Counted from the first letter of the stretch, positions 48,414 to 57,226 are shown. The stretch: DNA of 64,000 bases from Bacteroides sp. (GCA_017471925.1 JAFURM010000046.1:21383-85382); one strand, 5' to 3'. The notes: generated by a model not told the origin, from the letters alone. Numbers and translations are program-made.

Positions 48414-48501
48414 TCCCGTAAACGCACCGGGCATATCCCGCAGACGCACCACACTTGTCCCGTAAAGGCTGCGAACTTGTCCCGCAGATGCGCCGAAAAG
48501 T
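48414..48501. repeat. Tandem array of four degenerate 22-bp units
   Basis: Units start exactly at 48414, 48436, 48458 and 48480, each opening TCCCG(T/C)A(A/G)A followed by a CGCACC-like part. Weaker similarity with the same step extends left to about 48327 (TGCA words at 48327 and 48348). Inverted pairing of GGTGCGTTT (48368-48376) with AAACGCACC (48420-48428) and GGACACG (48385-48391) with CGTGTCC (48410-48416) gives a long hairpin. The 48136-48701 region has no convincing gene. Confidence 0.65.
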
Positions 48502-48604
48502 GCCCGCTGGGGCGGTTTTAACATCCTATAACCACTCCTTTGCACGCGCCGAAGTGTTAAAATTCAGACTAACACTCACGCTCACAACAGGATAGGCCGA
48601 AAAA

Positions 48605-48654
48605 GAATCGTCTGTTTCCGCACGCTCGACAGAGCGGACGCAAACAGACGATTC
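48605..48654 (-). terminator. Hairpin terminator downstream of lptB
   Basis: Perfect 13-base arms GAATCGTCTGTTT (48605-48617) and AAACAGACGATTC (48642-48654), with inner CCGC/GCGG pairing, 48 bp after the lptB stop. Confidence 0.7.
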
Positions 48655-48701
48655 TCGTGCAACTGGATATACAGAATGTCACTTTGTCAATCACCGCAAG
48701 G

Positions 48702-49457
48702 CTACACCATGAACGACTTGCGGCGCAGTTCGAACTGGGTGCCCAGATACTTCTCGCGTACAATCTGGTTGGCCGCCAGCTCCTCGGGCGTGCCCTGGAA
48801 GAGGATGCGCCCTTCAAAGAGGAGGTAGGCACGGCTCGTGATGCTCAGGGTCTCCTGCACATTATGGTCGGTGATGAGGATGCCGATGTTCTTCTTCTTC
48901 AGGTCCCACACGATTTTCTGAATGTCTTCCACAGCGATGGGGTCTACACCGGCAAAGGGCTCGTCCAGCATGATGAACTTGGGGTCGATGGCCAGGCATC
49001 GGGCAATCTCCGTGCGCCGGCGCTCGCCGCCCGACAGCTGGTTGCCCTTGTTCTTGCGCACCTTCTGCAGGCGGAACTCCGCGAGCAGGCTCTCCAGCTT
49101 GTCCTTCTGATAGGCCAGGGGCTTGTCGGTCATCTCCAGGACGGAAGCGATATTGTCTTCCACACTCATCTGACGGAACACGGAGGCCTCCTGCGCCAGG
49201 TAGGCGATGCCCGTCTGTGCCCGCTTGTAGACGGGATAGCCGGTAATGTCCAGGTCGTCCAGGAATATGCGCCCGGCGTTGGCCGTCACCAGTCCCACGG
49301 TCATATAGAAAGAGGTGGTCTTTCCTGCGCCGTTGGGGCCGAGGAGTCCCACGATTTCGCCCTGCTTCACGTCGAAGGAGACGTTGTTCACCACCGTGCG
49401 CTTACCATACTTTTTGACCAATTCTTCCGTGCGAAGCACCATCTTAGTTTCTTCCAT
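48702..49457 (-). CDS. lptB: LPS export ABC transporter ATPase LptB
   Basis: A 251-residue ATPase that drives lipopolysaccharide extraction from the inner membrane with LptFG. Walker A is [17 protein letters not shown], whose FYM is typical of LptB. The signature is [17 protein letters not shown], Walker [21 protein letters not shown] and the H-loop [10 protein letters not shown]. The ATG at 49455-49457 is preferred; an ATG five codons downstream (MVLRTEELV) is also possible. No LptFG genes are nearby. It diverges from mlaE. Confidence 0.94.
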   Translation of the reverse strand: MEETKMVLRTEELVKKYGKRTVVNNVSFDVKQGEIVGLLGPNGAGKTTSFYMTVGLVTANAGRIFLDDLDITGYPVYKRAQTGIAYLAQEASVFRQMSVEDNIASVLEMTDKPLAYQKDKLESLLAEFRLQKVRKNKGNQLSGGERRRTEIARCLAIDPKFIMLDEPFAGVDPIAVEDIQKIVWDLKKKNIGILITDHNVQETLSITSRAYLLFEGRILFQGTPEELAANQIVREKYLGTQFELRRKSFMV

Positions 49458-49474
49458 AATGCGTAATTTTGCCG

Positions 49475-49511
49475 CAAATGTAGCAAAATAAGACGAAAAG
49501 CCGTACATTTG
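49475..49511. promoter_or_regulatory. Divergent -7 elements for lptB and mlaE
   Basis: TACATTTG occurs on the minus strand at 49475-49482 (18 bp before lptB) and on the plus strand at 49504-49511 (54 bp before mlaE). They face away through a shared 21-bp gap, so the polymerase footprints must overlap. Neither has a clear TTTG at -33. Confidence 0.5.
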
Positions 49512-49564
49512 CAGCAATTTATTCAGCGGGCCCCGGCAACGGACGGCCCATATTAAAGAGAAAT

Positions 49565-50308
49565 ATGATAAAAGCCATCAGAACAGTAGGAAGATACCTC
49601 ATCCTCATGGGCCGCACCTTTGCCCGCCCGGAGCGCATGCGCATGTTCTTCCGCCAATACATCGACGAAATGGAGAAGTTGGGAGTAAACTCCACCGGCA
49701 TCGTGCTGCTGATATCCTTCTTCATCGGTGCCGTCATCACCATGCAGATAAAGCTGAACATAGACAGCCCCTTCATGCCGCGCTGGACAGTGGGCTACGT
49801 GACGCGTGAAATCATGTTGCTGGAGTTCTCCTCCTCCATCATGTGCCTCATCCTGGCCGGCAAGGTAGGCTCCAACATCGCCTCCGAGCTGGGCACCATG
49901 CGCGTCACCCAGCAGATAGACGCCCTGGAAATCATGGGTGTAAACTCGGCCAACTACCTCATCCTGCCCAAGATATGCGCCATGGTGACCACCATCCCGC
50001 TGATGGTGACCTTCAGCATCTTTGCGGGCATCATAGGTGCCTACTGCATGTGCTGGTTCGGCGGCATCATGACGGCCGTCGACCTGGAGTATGGCCTGCA
50101 ATACTGGTTCGTGGAGTGGTACGTGTGGTGCGGCATCATCAAGTCGCTCTTCTTCGCCTTCATCATCGCCTCCGTGTCGGCCTTCTTCGGCTACACGGTG
50201 GAGGGCGGCTCCATCAACGTGGGCAAAGCCTCCACCGACTCGGTGGTGTGCAGCAGCGTGCTCATCCTCTTTGCCGACCTGGTGCTCACCAAGCTGCTGA
50301 ACGCATAG
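49565..50308 (+). CDS. mlaE: MlaE-family ABC transporter permease
   Basis: A 247-residue integral membrane protein of the MlaE/YrbE family. These permeases move phospholipids between inner and outer membrane to keep lipid asymmetry. Conserved blocks are [44 protein letters not shown] (written in two overlapping parts in the protein, residues about 98-127) and [20 protein letters not shown] near the end. The mlaF ATPase gene follows 36 bp later. The usual third gene, for an MCE-domain MlaD protein, is absent here. Confidence 0.93.
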   Translation: MIKAIRTVGRYLILMGRTFARPERMRMFFRQYIDEMEKLGVNSTGIVLLISFFIGAVITMQIKLNIDSPFMPRWTVGYVTREIMLLEFSSSIMCLILAGKVGSNIASELGTMRVTQQIDALEIMGVNSANYLILPKICAMVTTIPLMVTFSIFAGIIGAYCMCWFGGIMTAVDLEYGLQYWFVEWYVWCGIIKSLFFAFIIASVSAFFGYTVEGGSINVGKASTDSVVCSSVLILFADLVLTKLLNA

Positions 50309-50344
50309 GCCGTCCATCCTCTCCCACCCCATTCCCTTACGACT

Positions 50345-51130
50345 ATGATAGAACTGAAACATATCTACAAATCATTCGAAGACAAGGAGGTGCTGAGCGA
50401 CATCAACGCCACCTTCGAGAACGGCAAGACCAACCTCATCATCGGACAGAGCGGTTCGGGCAAGACGGTCTTGATGAAGTGCATCGTGGGCCTGCTCACC
50501 CCCGAACGCGGAGAGTTGCTCTATGACAACCGCGACTTCCTCGCCATGAGCAAGAAAGAGCGCAAGAACCTGCGCCGCGAGATGGGGATGATATTCCAGA
50601 GCGCCGCGCTGTTCGACTCCATGACCGTGCTGGACAACGTGATGTTTCCGCTGAACATGTTCAGCAACGACACCCTGAGAGACCGCAAGCGCAGAGCCAT
50701 GTTCTGCCTGGATCGCGTGAACCTCTCCGATGCCCACGACAAGTACCCCGGCGAAATCAGCGGCGGCATGCAGAAGCGTGTGGCCATAGCACGCGCCATC
50801 GCCCTCAACCCCCAGTACCTCTTCTGCGACGAGCCCAACTCGGGACTGGACCCCAAGACCTCGCTCGTCATTGACGAACTCATCCACGACATCACCCGCG
50901 AATACCAGATGACCACGCTCATCAACACCCACGACATGAACTCCGTAATGGGCATCGGCGAGCACATCATCTACATCCACGAGGGACACAAGGAGTGGCA
51001 AGGCAGCAAAGAGGAAATCTTCACCGCCGACAACGAGAAACTGAACAGCTTCATCTTCGCCTCCGACCTCTTCCGCAAGGTGAAGGAGGCCGAGATGAAG
51101 AGTCACACCGACATACCCCCGACACCATGA
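50345..51130 (+). CDS. mlaF: MlaF-family ABC transporter ATPase
   Basis: A 261-residue ATPase partner of MlaE. Walker A is GQSGSGKTVLMKCIVGLL, Q-loop MIFQSAALFDSMTV, signature EISGGMQKRVAIARAIA, Walker B LFCDEPNSGLDP and H-loop NTHDMNSV. These are the typical MlaF forms. Its TGA overlaps the ATG of the GH35 gene (ATGA at 51127-51130), so the glycosidase should be translationally coupled to it. An MlaD gene would normally follow here. Confidence 0.93.
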   Translation: MIELKHIYKSFEDKEVLSDINATFENGKTNLIIGQSGSGKTVLMKCIVGLLTPERGELLYDNRDFLAMSKKERKNLRREMGMIFQSAALFDSMTVLDNVMFPLNMFSNDTLRDRKRRAMFCLDRVNLSDAHDKYPGEISGGMQKRVAIARAIALNPQYLFCDEPNSGLDPKTSLVIDELIHDITREYQMTTLINTHDMNSVMGIGEHIIYIHEGHKEWQGSKEEIFTADNEKLNSFIFASDLFRKVKEAEMKSHTDIPPTP

Positions 51131-53139
51131 ACAGACGGATGACCCTCCTGGCCTGCCTGCTGCTGGCCTGCCTGAGTCTCGAAGCACAGGTGCCCACCGT
51201 GGAGTGGGACAAGCACAGCCTGATTATAGACGGCAGGCGTACGGTGCCCGTGATGGGCGAAGTGCACTACTCACGCATCCCCCACACCGAGTGGGCGGAA
51301 GAGGTGAAGAAGATGAAGCAGGGCGGCGTCACCCTGATAGCCTGCTACGTCTTCTGGAACCACATCGAGGAGGAAGAGGGCATCTTCCGCTGGGACGGAC
51401 AGCGCAACCTGCGTGCCTTCATCGAAGTGTGCGGCAGGGAGGGCCTGCCCGTAGTGCTGCGCGTAGGTCCCTTCTGCCACGGCGAGGCACGCAACGGCGG
51501 CATCCCCGACTGGGTATTCCACAAGGGCTGCAAGCCGCGCACCGAAGACCCGCTCTTCCTGGAGTACACCGCCCGCCTCTACCGACAAATCTTCACCCAC
51601 GTGCAGGGGCTGCAATGGAAAGAGGGCGGCCCCGTACTGGCCATGCAGTTCGACAACGAGCACGGCGGTCACGGCTCCTACCTGATGCGCCTGAAGCGCA
51701 TCGCCAACGACATCGGCTTCGACCTCCCCTTCTACACCCGCACCGGATGGCCCGAACTGGCCTCGCCTGTGCCTTTCGGCGAAATGATTCCTCTCTACGG
51801 CGACTATGCCGACGGCTTCTGGGAGCGTTCGCTCGAGGAGACGGCCGGCAACTATTACAAGGCTTTCAACTTCAAGGCCTTCCGCTCGTCCACGGCCATC
51901 GCCACCGAACAGCTGGGCAAGCAGGAGGAACGCCTGACCAAAGGCGACGAACAGTATCCCTACTTCACCTGCGAACTGGGAGGCGGCATGATGACCGCCT
52001 ATCACCGCCGCCCCTACATCTATCCCGAAGATGCCTACTCGCTGGCCATCGTGAAACTGGGCAGCGGAAGCAACCTGCTGGGCTACTACATGTATCACGG
52101 CGGCACCAATCCCGACGCCAAGGGCACCCTGAACGAACACCAGCGCACACCGGGCATCAACTACAACGACATGCCCGTGAAGACCTATGACTTCCAGGCA
52201 CCGCTCGGCGAGTTCGGACAGCGCAACCCACACTACTACACCCTGCGCAAGCTGCACCTCTTCCTGCAGGACTTCGGCGAACAGCTGGCCCCCATGGAGG
52301 CCTCCTTCCCCTGCAGCCAGGAGACAGCCAAGGGCGACGACAGCTTCCTGCGCTGGTCGGTCAGGGAGAAGGATGGCAGCGGCTTCATCTTCATCAACAA
52401 CTATGAACGCCTGCAGTTCCTCACGGCCAAGCACAACGTCAGGCTGACAGCCTGCGGCATCACCCTGCCCCGCCTCACCATCCCCGCCGGCACCATGTGC
52501 ATCTTCCCCGTAAGGGTGGCGGGCCTCCGCTATGCCACCGCACAGCTCATCGCCTGCCGCGACGGCAAGGTCTATCTGGAGCAGATACCCGGCATCCCCA
52601 CCACCCTCTGCATGGAGGACGGCCGCACGCTGAAGCGCGTCAAGGCACTGGGCACGAAACAGCCCGTCTGCGACAACATCTACCTGCTGGACAGCGCGAC
52701 GGCCGAACGTCTCTTCTTAGAGGAAGAGCCTGCCCGCACGGCCGACACACCGCTGGATTTCCGTAAAGAGAAGGAGGCAGGCTGTCCCTACCCCATCACC
52801 ATCGGTGCACACGGCGTGGCCGAACAGCCTCGCGACAAGGACTTTGAGGAGGCTGCCGTCTACACCATCTCCCTGCCCGAGGGCGACAGAAGCAACCTGC
52901 TGATGCGCATTGACTATCGCGGCGACGTGGCCCGTCTCTATGCCGACGGCCGCCTCATAGCCGACAACTTCTACAACGGACGCCCCTTCCTCTACGGCCT
53001 GTGGCGTCTGCCCGGCGAGTGCCGCCGACTGGAGCTGCGCATCATTCCGCTGCAACCGGAGATGCCGGTCTACTTCCCCCGCGAGGCCGACACCACACCC
53101 GGCGAAGCGGTAAGGGCCGTGACACTCACGGGCCGATGA
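51127..53139 (+). CDS. GH35-like beta-galactosidase
   Basis: A 670-residue exported enzyme (signal ending SLEAQ). GH35 features: GEVHYSRIPHTEWAEEVKKM, TLIACYVFWNHIEEEEG and LRVGPFCHGEARNGGIPDW. The acid/base Glu is in MQFDNEHGGHG (about 178; family form QVENEYG) and the nucleophile Glu in YFTCELGGGMM (about 283; family form NSEF). C-terminal beta domains follow, with LLMRIDYRGDVARLYADG. The two catalytic motifs deviate from the classical GH35 wording, so specificity may differ. It is unexpectedly coupled to mlaF by a 4-bp overlap and is not in the PUL. Confidence 0.85.
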   Translation: MNRRMTLLACLLLACLSLEAQVPTVEWDKHSLIIDGRRTVPVMGEVHYSRIPHTEWAEEVKKMKQGGVTLIACYVFWNHIEEEEGIFRWDGQRNLRAFIEVCGREGLPVVLRVGPFCHGEARNGGIPDWVFHKGCKPRTEDPLFLEYTARLYRQIFTHVQGLQWKEGGPVLAMQFDNEHGGHGSYLMRLKRIANDIGFDLPFYTRTGWPELASPVPFGEMIPLYGDYADGFWERSLEETAGNYYKAFNFKAFRSSTAIATEQLGKQEERLTKGDEQYPYFTCELGGGMMTAYHRRPYIYPEDAYSLAIVKLGSGSNLLGYYMYHGGTNPDAKGTLNEHQRTPGINYNDMPVKTYDFQAPLGEFGQRNPHYYTLRKLHLFLQDFGEQLAPMEASFPCSQETAKGDDSFLRWSVREKDGSGFIFINNYERLQFLTAKHNVRLTACGITLPRLTIPAGTMCIFPVRVAGLRYATAQLIACRDGKVYLEQIPGIPTTLCMEDGRTLKRVKALGTKQPVCDNIYLLDSATAERLFLEEEPARTADTPLDFRKEKEAGCPYPITIGAHGVAEQPRDKDFEEAAVYTISLPEGDRSNLLMRIDYRGDVARLYADGRLIADNFYNGRPFLYGLWRLPGECRRLELRIIPLQPEMPVYFPREADTTPGEAVRAVTLTGR

Positions 53140-53224
53140 AGCGAGCGCACGCCAACCTGCATCATTCACGTAAAAGATTCCATTAAAAAAAGGGTTTCAT
53201 ACATCCCCATTCAATTTCTTTTCT

Positions 53225-53232
53225 TACATTTG
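53225..53232 (+). promoter_or_regulatory. -7 element for the cobalamin-controlled operon
   Basis: TACATTTG just upstream of the riboswitch; no clear TTTG at -33. Confidence 0.55.
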
Positions 53233-53243
53233 CAACGTTTTGT

Positions 53244-53440
53244 TCCGCCTCTTTCCGACACACAAGCGAAAAGGCGGATTAAAAGGGAATCAGGTGAGAG
53301 TCCTGAACAGTCCCGCTGCTGTAAACTCTACATATCGCAGTTTGCTTAATGACCCCGGCCACTGCCTGACGTTATATATATAATAAGGTGGGAAGGCAAG
53401 CAAACAAGAGTAAGTCAGAAGACCTGCAAAACGACCGTCA
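53244..53440 (+). ncRNA. Cobalamin (B12) riboswitch
   Basis: Hallmarks in order: AAGGGAATCAGGTGAGAGTC (53282-53301) and ACAGTCCCGCTGCTGTA (53307-53323), the conserved core of the class, then GCCACTGCC (53358-53366), GGTGGGAAGGC (53388-53398), and the B12 box AAGTCAGAAGACCTGC at 53412-53427. It precedes the BtuF-like gene by about 65 nt. Binding of adenosylcobalamin is expected to lower expression of the transporter. Exact outer boundaries are approximate. Confidence 0.93.
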
Positions 53441-53502
53441 CACTCCATGCTTTCGAGGAAAGAGCAGGGAGAACACATGATAATTGAATAATTACGTTTG
53501 AT

Positions 53503-54684
53503 ATGAAACACCTATATCCCGTCCGCACAACGACGACTTTCTGTCGTTTACACCGCATTTTACTATCTGCCCATATAGTAATGACGGCTCTGCTCCTTGC
53601 CGCATGCAGCGGTGGGAGCAAGCGCCCGTCCTTGTCTTCGGGAAGTGACACGATTCCCCTGCGCTATGCCCGCAACCTGCTGTTGATGGAGGGCGAGGGC
53701 TACAAGATGGCCAGCCTGCGCAACCCTTGGGACACGACGAAGGTGCTGCACACCTATGTGCTGGTGGAGAAGGGACGGGAGTTGCCTGCCCACTTGCCTG
53801 AAGGGACCTTGGTGCGCACACCGCTGAGCAAGGCGTTGGTCTACACGGCTGTGCATTGCAGCCTGCTCAAGGAGTTGGGTGTCCTGACGAGCATCGGAGG
53901 AGTCTGCGACTTACAATATGTCAAGGTGCCCGAAGTTTTGGAGGGATGCCGCAACGGAAGCATCATGGATGTAGGCGACGGCATGAACCCCGATGTGGAA
54001 AAGATCATCGACCTGCACCCCGATGCCATGCTGCTCTCCCCCTTCGAGAACAGCGGCGGATATGGCCGGGTGGAGAAACTGAAGATTCCCATCATCGAGT
54101 GTGCCGACTACATGGAGACTTCCCCTTTGGGACGGGCCGAGTGGATGCGCTTCTATGGCCTGCTGTTCGGATGCGAAGCGCAGGCCGACAGCCTCTTCCA
54201 CGAAGTGGAGCAAAACTATCTGGCCCTGAAAGAGATGGCACAGGCAGCTGCCGACAGGCCCACGATGATTACCGACCTGAAGACCGGCTCGGCCTGGTAT
54301 GTCCCCGGCGGGGAGAGCACCACAGGACGGCTCTATGCCGATGCCGGTGCCGACTATCTCTTTGCACATCGTCGGCAGAGCGGCTCGCTGCCTCTCTCTT
54401 TCGAAACGGTGTTCGAGGAGGGCGAGGAAGCCCGCTACTGGCTGATAAAGTACAACCAGCCCACAGACAAGACCTACAGCGAACTGCAAAGCGACTATGC
54501 CCCCTATGCCGGCTTCCGGGCCTTCAAGGAGCGGAACATCTATGGCTGCAACACGCACAGCGTCTCCTTCTACGAAGACTTTCCCTTCCACCCCGACCTG
54601 GTGCTGAAGGACCTGATCAAGATATTCCATCCCGAGCTGTTGCCGGGATATACCCCGAAGTATTACACCAAACTGACCGAATAA
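53503..54684 (+). CDS. Cobalamin-type ABC transporter substrate-binding lipoprotein (BtuF-like)
   Basis: A 393-residue periplasmic binding lipoprotein (LLLAACSGG lipobox). It has the fold of class III (helical-backbone) binding proteins: YARNLLLMEG, VYTAVHCSLLKELGVLTSIGG, MNPDVEKIIDLHPDAMLLSP and LKDLIKIFHPELLP. Relatives bind siderophores, haem or cobalamin; the riboswitch just upstream points to cobalamin. The reading begins with a long n-region (MKHLYPVRTTTT); an internal ATG at 53581 gives a shorter signal. The permease gene begins directly after its stop. No btuB receptor gene is in the window. Confidence 0.88.
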   Translation: MKHLYPVRTTTTFCRLHRILLSAHIVMTALLLAACSGGSKRPSLSSGSDTIPLRYARNLLLMEGEGYKMASLRNPWDTTKVLHTYVLVEKGRELPAHLPEGTLVRTPLSKALVYTAVHCSLLKELGVLTSIGGVCDLQYVKVPEVLEGCRNGSIMDVGDGMNPDVEKIIDLHPDAMLLSPFENSGGYGRVEKLKIPIIECADYMETSPLGRAEWMRFYGLLFGCEAQADSLFHEVEQNYLALKEMAQAAADRPTMITDLKTGSAWYVPGGESTTGRLYADAGADYLFAHRRQSGSLPLSFETVFEEGEEARYWLIKYNQPTDKTYSELQSDYAPYAGFRAFKERNIYGCNTHSVSFYEDFPFHPDLVLKDLIKIFHPELLPGYTPKYYTKLTE

Positions 54685-55716
54685 TTGAAAACCAAGAGAC
54701 TTGTCTACCCCATTGTACTGGTGCTCCTCATCATCCTGCTGCTGGGAGCCAACCTCTTCTTCGGCTCGGTCACCATTCCGGCCGGAGCGGTCGTGGATGC
54801 CCTGCTGGGACATGAAGTGGAGAAAGCCGGATGGAGCTTCATCGTATGGGAAGCCCGCCTGCCTCAGGCTGTGACTGCCTTGCTGTGTGGTGCCGCCCTG
54901 GCCGGTTCAGGCCTGATGCTTCAGACGGCCTTCAACAACCCCTTGGCCGGTCCCTCCATTTTGGGCATCAACTCGGGTGCCAGCCTTGGTGTGGCACTGG
55001 TCATGCTGGCCGGTGGAGGCAGTATAGCCACGGCGGGCGTCACGCTCTCCGGCTTCCTCTCCATCGTATTGGGAGCTTTCATCGGCTCCATGCTGGTCAT
55101 GGGTATCATCCTTTTCTTCTCCACGCTGGTCAAGAGCAACGTCATGCTGCTCATCATCGGCATCATGATTGGCTACATCACCTCCTCGGCCATCTCCCTG
55201 CTGAACTTCTTCGCAACGGCCGAGGGCGTACACTCCTACATGATTTGGGGCATGGGCAACTTCGGAGGAGTCTCCCTGGAGCAACTGCCCTACTTCGCCC
55301 TCTTCACCGCGCTGGGCCTGCTGCTTGCCATCCTGCTCATCAAGCCGCTCAATGCCCTACTCTTAGGTACACGCTATGCCGAAAACCTGGGCGTGAACAT
55401 CAGGCGCACCCGCAACCTGCTGTTGATAGCCACCGGCCTGCTGACGGCCGTGACCACAGCCTTCTGCGGTCCTGTGTCGTTCATCGGCCTGGCCGTCCCC
55501 CACGTAGCCCGTCTGCTGCTGGGCACCTCCAACCACAATGTCCTGCTGCCCGTCACTCTGCTCACCGGCAGTGTGACAGCCCTGCTCTGCAACCTGGTGT
55601 GCATCCTTCCCGGCGAAGCAGGCATCATCCCCCTGAATGCCGTGACTCCCGTACTGGGCGCACCCGTCATTCTCTATGTCGTCATCAACCAACGGAAAAT
55701 CCAATACTTCAACTGA
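54685..55716 (+). CDS. Cobalamin-type ABC transporter permease (BtuC/FecCD family)
   Basis: A 343-residue inner-membrane permease. FecCD-family motifs: VWEARLPQAVTALLCGAALAGSG (residues about 53-75, here split across helix 2), LQTAFNNPLAGPSILGINSG, GMGNFGGVSLEQLP, TAFCGPVSFIGLAVPHVARL and the C-terminal NAVTPVLGAPVILYVV. The start must be the TTG immediately after the upstream TAA, since the first in-frame ATG comes only after the conserved second helix. The stop overlaps the next start (TGATG). Confidence 0.92.
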   Translation: MKTKRLVYPIVLVLLIILLLGANLFFGSVTIPAGAVVDALLGHEVEKAGWSFIVWEARLPQAVTALLCGAALAGSGLMLQTAFNNPLAGPSILGINSGASLGVALVMLAGGGSIATAGVTLSGFLSIVLGAFIGSMLVMGIILFFSTLVKSNVMLLIIGIMIGYITSSAISLLNFFATAEGVHSYMIWGMGNFGGVSLEQLPYFALFTALGLLLAILLIKPLNALLLGTRYAENLGVNIRRTRNLLLIATGLLTAVTTAFCGPVSFIGLAVPHVARLLLGTSNHNVLLPVTLLTGSVTALLCNLVCILPGEAGIIPLNAVTPVLGAPVILYVVINQRKIQYFN

Positions 55717-56732
55717 TGGAAAAGAAGAACCTCATTTCGGCACGAGACCTCTGCATCGGCTACGGCACGGGCAAGAAGACGAAGCGGGTGCATGAACACC
55801 TCTCCTTCGACCTCCATGCCGGTCGACTGACCAGTCTGTTGGGGGGCAACGGAGCCGGCAAGTCTACGCTGTTGCGCACCCTGTCGGGTGCCCAACCCGC
55901 CTTAGGTGGAGAACTCCTGCTGCAAGGGAGGCCGCTCACAGACCTTTCGGAGAAGGAACGTTCACGCACCATCGGCGTGGTGCTGACCGACAAGATCTTT
56001 GCCGGCGGGCTGACGGTATATGAACTGGTGGCCTTGGGTCGCCAGCCTCACACGGGCTTCTTCGGCCGTCTGCACCCGGACGACCGCCGCCTCATCGGTG
56101 AAGCGTTGGAGCAGGTGGGCATCAGTCATAAGGCCGGAAACTATGTGGCCGAACTGTCCGACGGCGAGAGACAGAAGGTGATGATTGCCAAGGCACTGGT
56201 TCAGGAGTGTCCGCTTATCCTCTTGGACGAGCCGACCGCCTTCTTAGATGTCGTGAGCCGCATCGAAATCATGAACCTGCTGCACCGTCTGGCCGCGGAG
56301 CAACACAAGGCCATTCTGCTCTCCACACACGACATCGAGCAGGCTCTCATGCTCTCCGACCACCTCTGGTTGCTCTCCCAGGAGGAGGGCCTGCAATGTG
56401 GCGTCACGGAAGACATCGTCCTGAGCCGCCGGATGGACTCCCTCTTTCCTCATCGGGAGATTCGTTTCGACTACACGCAGGGCACCTATCTCCCCACGAC
56501 CGCCGGGCAACAGGAGATTGTCGTGGAAGCCGAAGACGACACCCTACTCCATTGGTGCGTCAACGCCCTGACCCGCCAAGGTTACCGCTGTCACCTCTCC
56601 ACGTCCTCCACCACTTCTGCACCTTCCTCCCATCTTCATCTGAAAGCCGTCTCGCCCCGAGAACTCCTCCTCACCACCGGCAAAGGCTTCCACCCCTGCA
56701 CCTCCTTCAAAGAGTTGTTGGAACGGCTGTAG
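55716..56732 (+). CDS. Cobalamin-type ABC transporter ATPase (BtuD-like) with C-terminal extension
   Basis: A 338-residue ATPase. Walker A is LGGNGAGKSTLLRTLSG, signature ELSDGERQKVMIAKALV (D instead of the second G), Walker B LILLDEPTAFLDVVSRIEI and H-loop STHDIEQ. The usual domain ends near residue 240. About 95 more residues follow (EIVVEAEDDTLLHWCVNALT, AVSPRELLLTTGKG), perhaps a small regulatory domain. It overlaps the permease stop by 1 bp. A hairpin at 56797 closes the operon. Confidence 0.9.
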   Translation: MEKKNLISARDLCIGYGTGKKTKRVHEHLSFDLHAGRLTSLLGGNGAGKSTLLRTLSGAQPALGGELLLQGRPLTDLSEKERSRTIGVVLTDKIFAGGLTVYELVALGRQPHTGFFGRLHPDDRRLIGEALEQVGISHKAGNYVAELSDGERQKVMIAKALVQECPLILLDEPTAFLDVVSRIEIMNLLHRLAAEQHKAILLSTHDIEQALMLSDHLWLLSQEEGLQCGVTEDIVLSRRMDSLFPHREIRFDYTQGTYLPTTAGQQEIVVEAEDDTLLHWCVNALTRQGYRCHLSTSSTTSAPSSHLHLKAVSPRELLLTTGKGFHPCTSFKELLERL

Positions 56733-56788
56733 ACTACGTGCAAGTTCTTACGAAATCAGGAAAAGACAAAGATATCTTCTCCCCCACT

Positions 56789-57038
56789 TTAATATATACT
56801 GCGTTGGCACTTGAAGTATATATTACTTTGCCAACGCAGTACAAACACATTAGACGAGAAATAGCCATTATTAAGACCATCATAGCCCCAATTGAAATGA
56901 TTGTAATACGTATTAACAACAGAAATTCTCGTCAAAGTCCAATCTAACTGTCCAGACGGACGTGTGTAATACTTCGTCATGGGTACAAGTACAGAAAGAG
57001 AAGAGGCCGACAACGGCTAACAAAAGATTTCTTTTCAT
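56789..57038 (-). pseudogene. Remnant of a lipoprotein gene, C10 (streptopain-like) peptidase-like
   Basis: From the ATG at 57038 the minus strand reads MKRNLLLAVVGLFSFCTCTH, a good lipoprotein signal, but stops after 41 codons. In a second frame the same DNA reads NTYYNHFNWGYDGLNNGYFS, like the conserved C-terminal NWGW-x-G-x-x-NGYF part of C10 peptidases. The catalytic Cys and His region is missing. I read this as an internally deleted, frame-shifted gene. The rest of 56733-57226 holds the btu terminator and two promoter elements. Confidence 0.5.
56797..56841 (+). terminator. Hairpin terminator of the btu-like operon
   Basis: Perfect 13-base arms TACTGCGTTGGCA (56797-56809) and TGCCAACGCAGTA (56829-56841), 64 bp after the ATPase stop. 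It overlaps the 3' end of the minus-strand remnant. Confidence 0.7.
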
Positions 57039-57099
57039 GCTCCTAAACCTTTTTATTGTACGAACATGTATACCAATCGCAAAACTATGATTTTTTATT

Positions 57100-57107
57100 T
57101 ATTTTTG
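57100..57107 (+). promoter_or_regulatory. Possible housekeeping -7 element before the ECF operon
   Basis: TATTTTTG fits TAnnTTTG; no -33 TTTG is evident. It would give a leader of about 112 nt. It may supply basal expression beside the ECF-type promoter at 57138. Confidence 0.4.
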
Positions 57108-57137
57108 CAACGGAAGCGATATTTTTTCGCACTGTAT

Positions 57138-57167
57138 TGTAACAACTTTCAGGCGAAGCCCGTCTAT
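57138..57167 (+). promoter_or_regulatory. ECF-sigma-type promoter, likely autoregulatory
   Basis: TGTAACAAC (57138-57146) and CGTCTAT (57161-57167), with 17 bp between AAC and CGTC, have the AAC / CGTC pattern used by ECF sigma factors. It is the last promoter-like element before the operon that encodes an ECF sigma factor. Confidence 0.6.
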
Positions 57168-57226
57168 TTAGATGAAAGGACTTTCAAATAAACTAATGTT
57201 TAATGTATAGAATAGGAGATAACAAA

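Noticed and set aside
48136-48601. Short open frames in the lptB-tig gap (for example 48207-48521)
   Set aside because: No ribosome-binding site, no homology-like features, and composition follows the repeat array.
53503-56732. Transporter as a haem or siderophore importer
   Set aside because: The protein families overlap, but the well-formed cobalamin riboswitch upstream favours B12.
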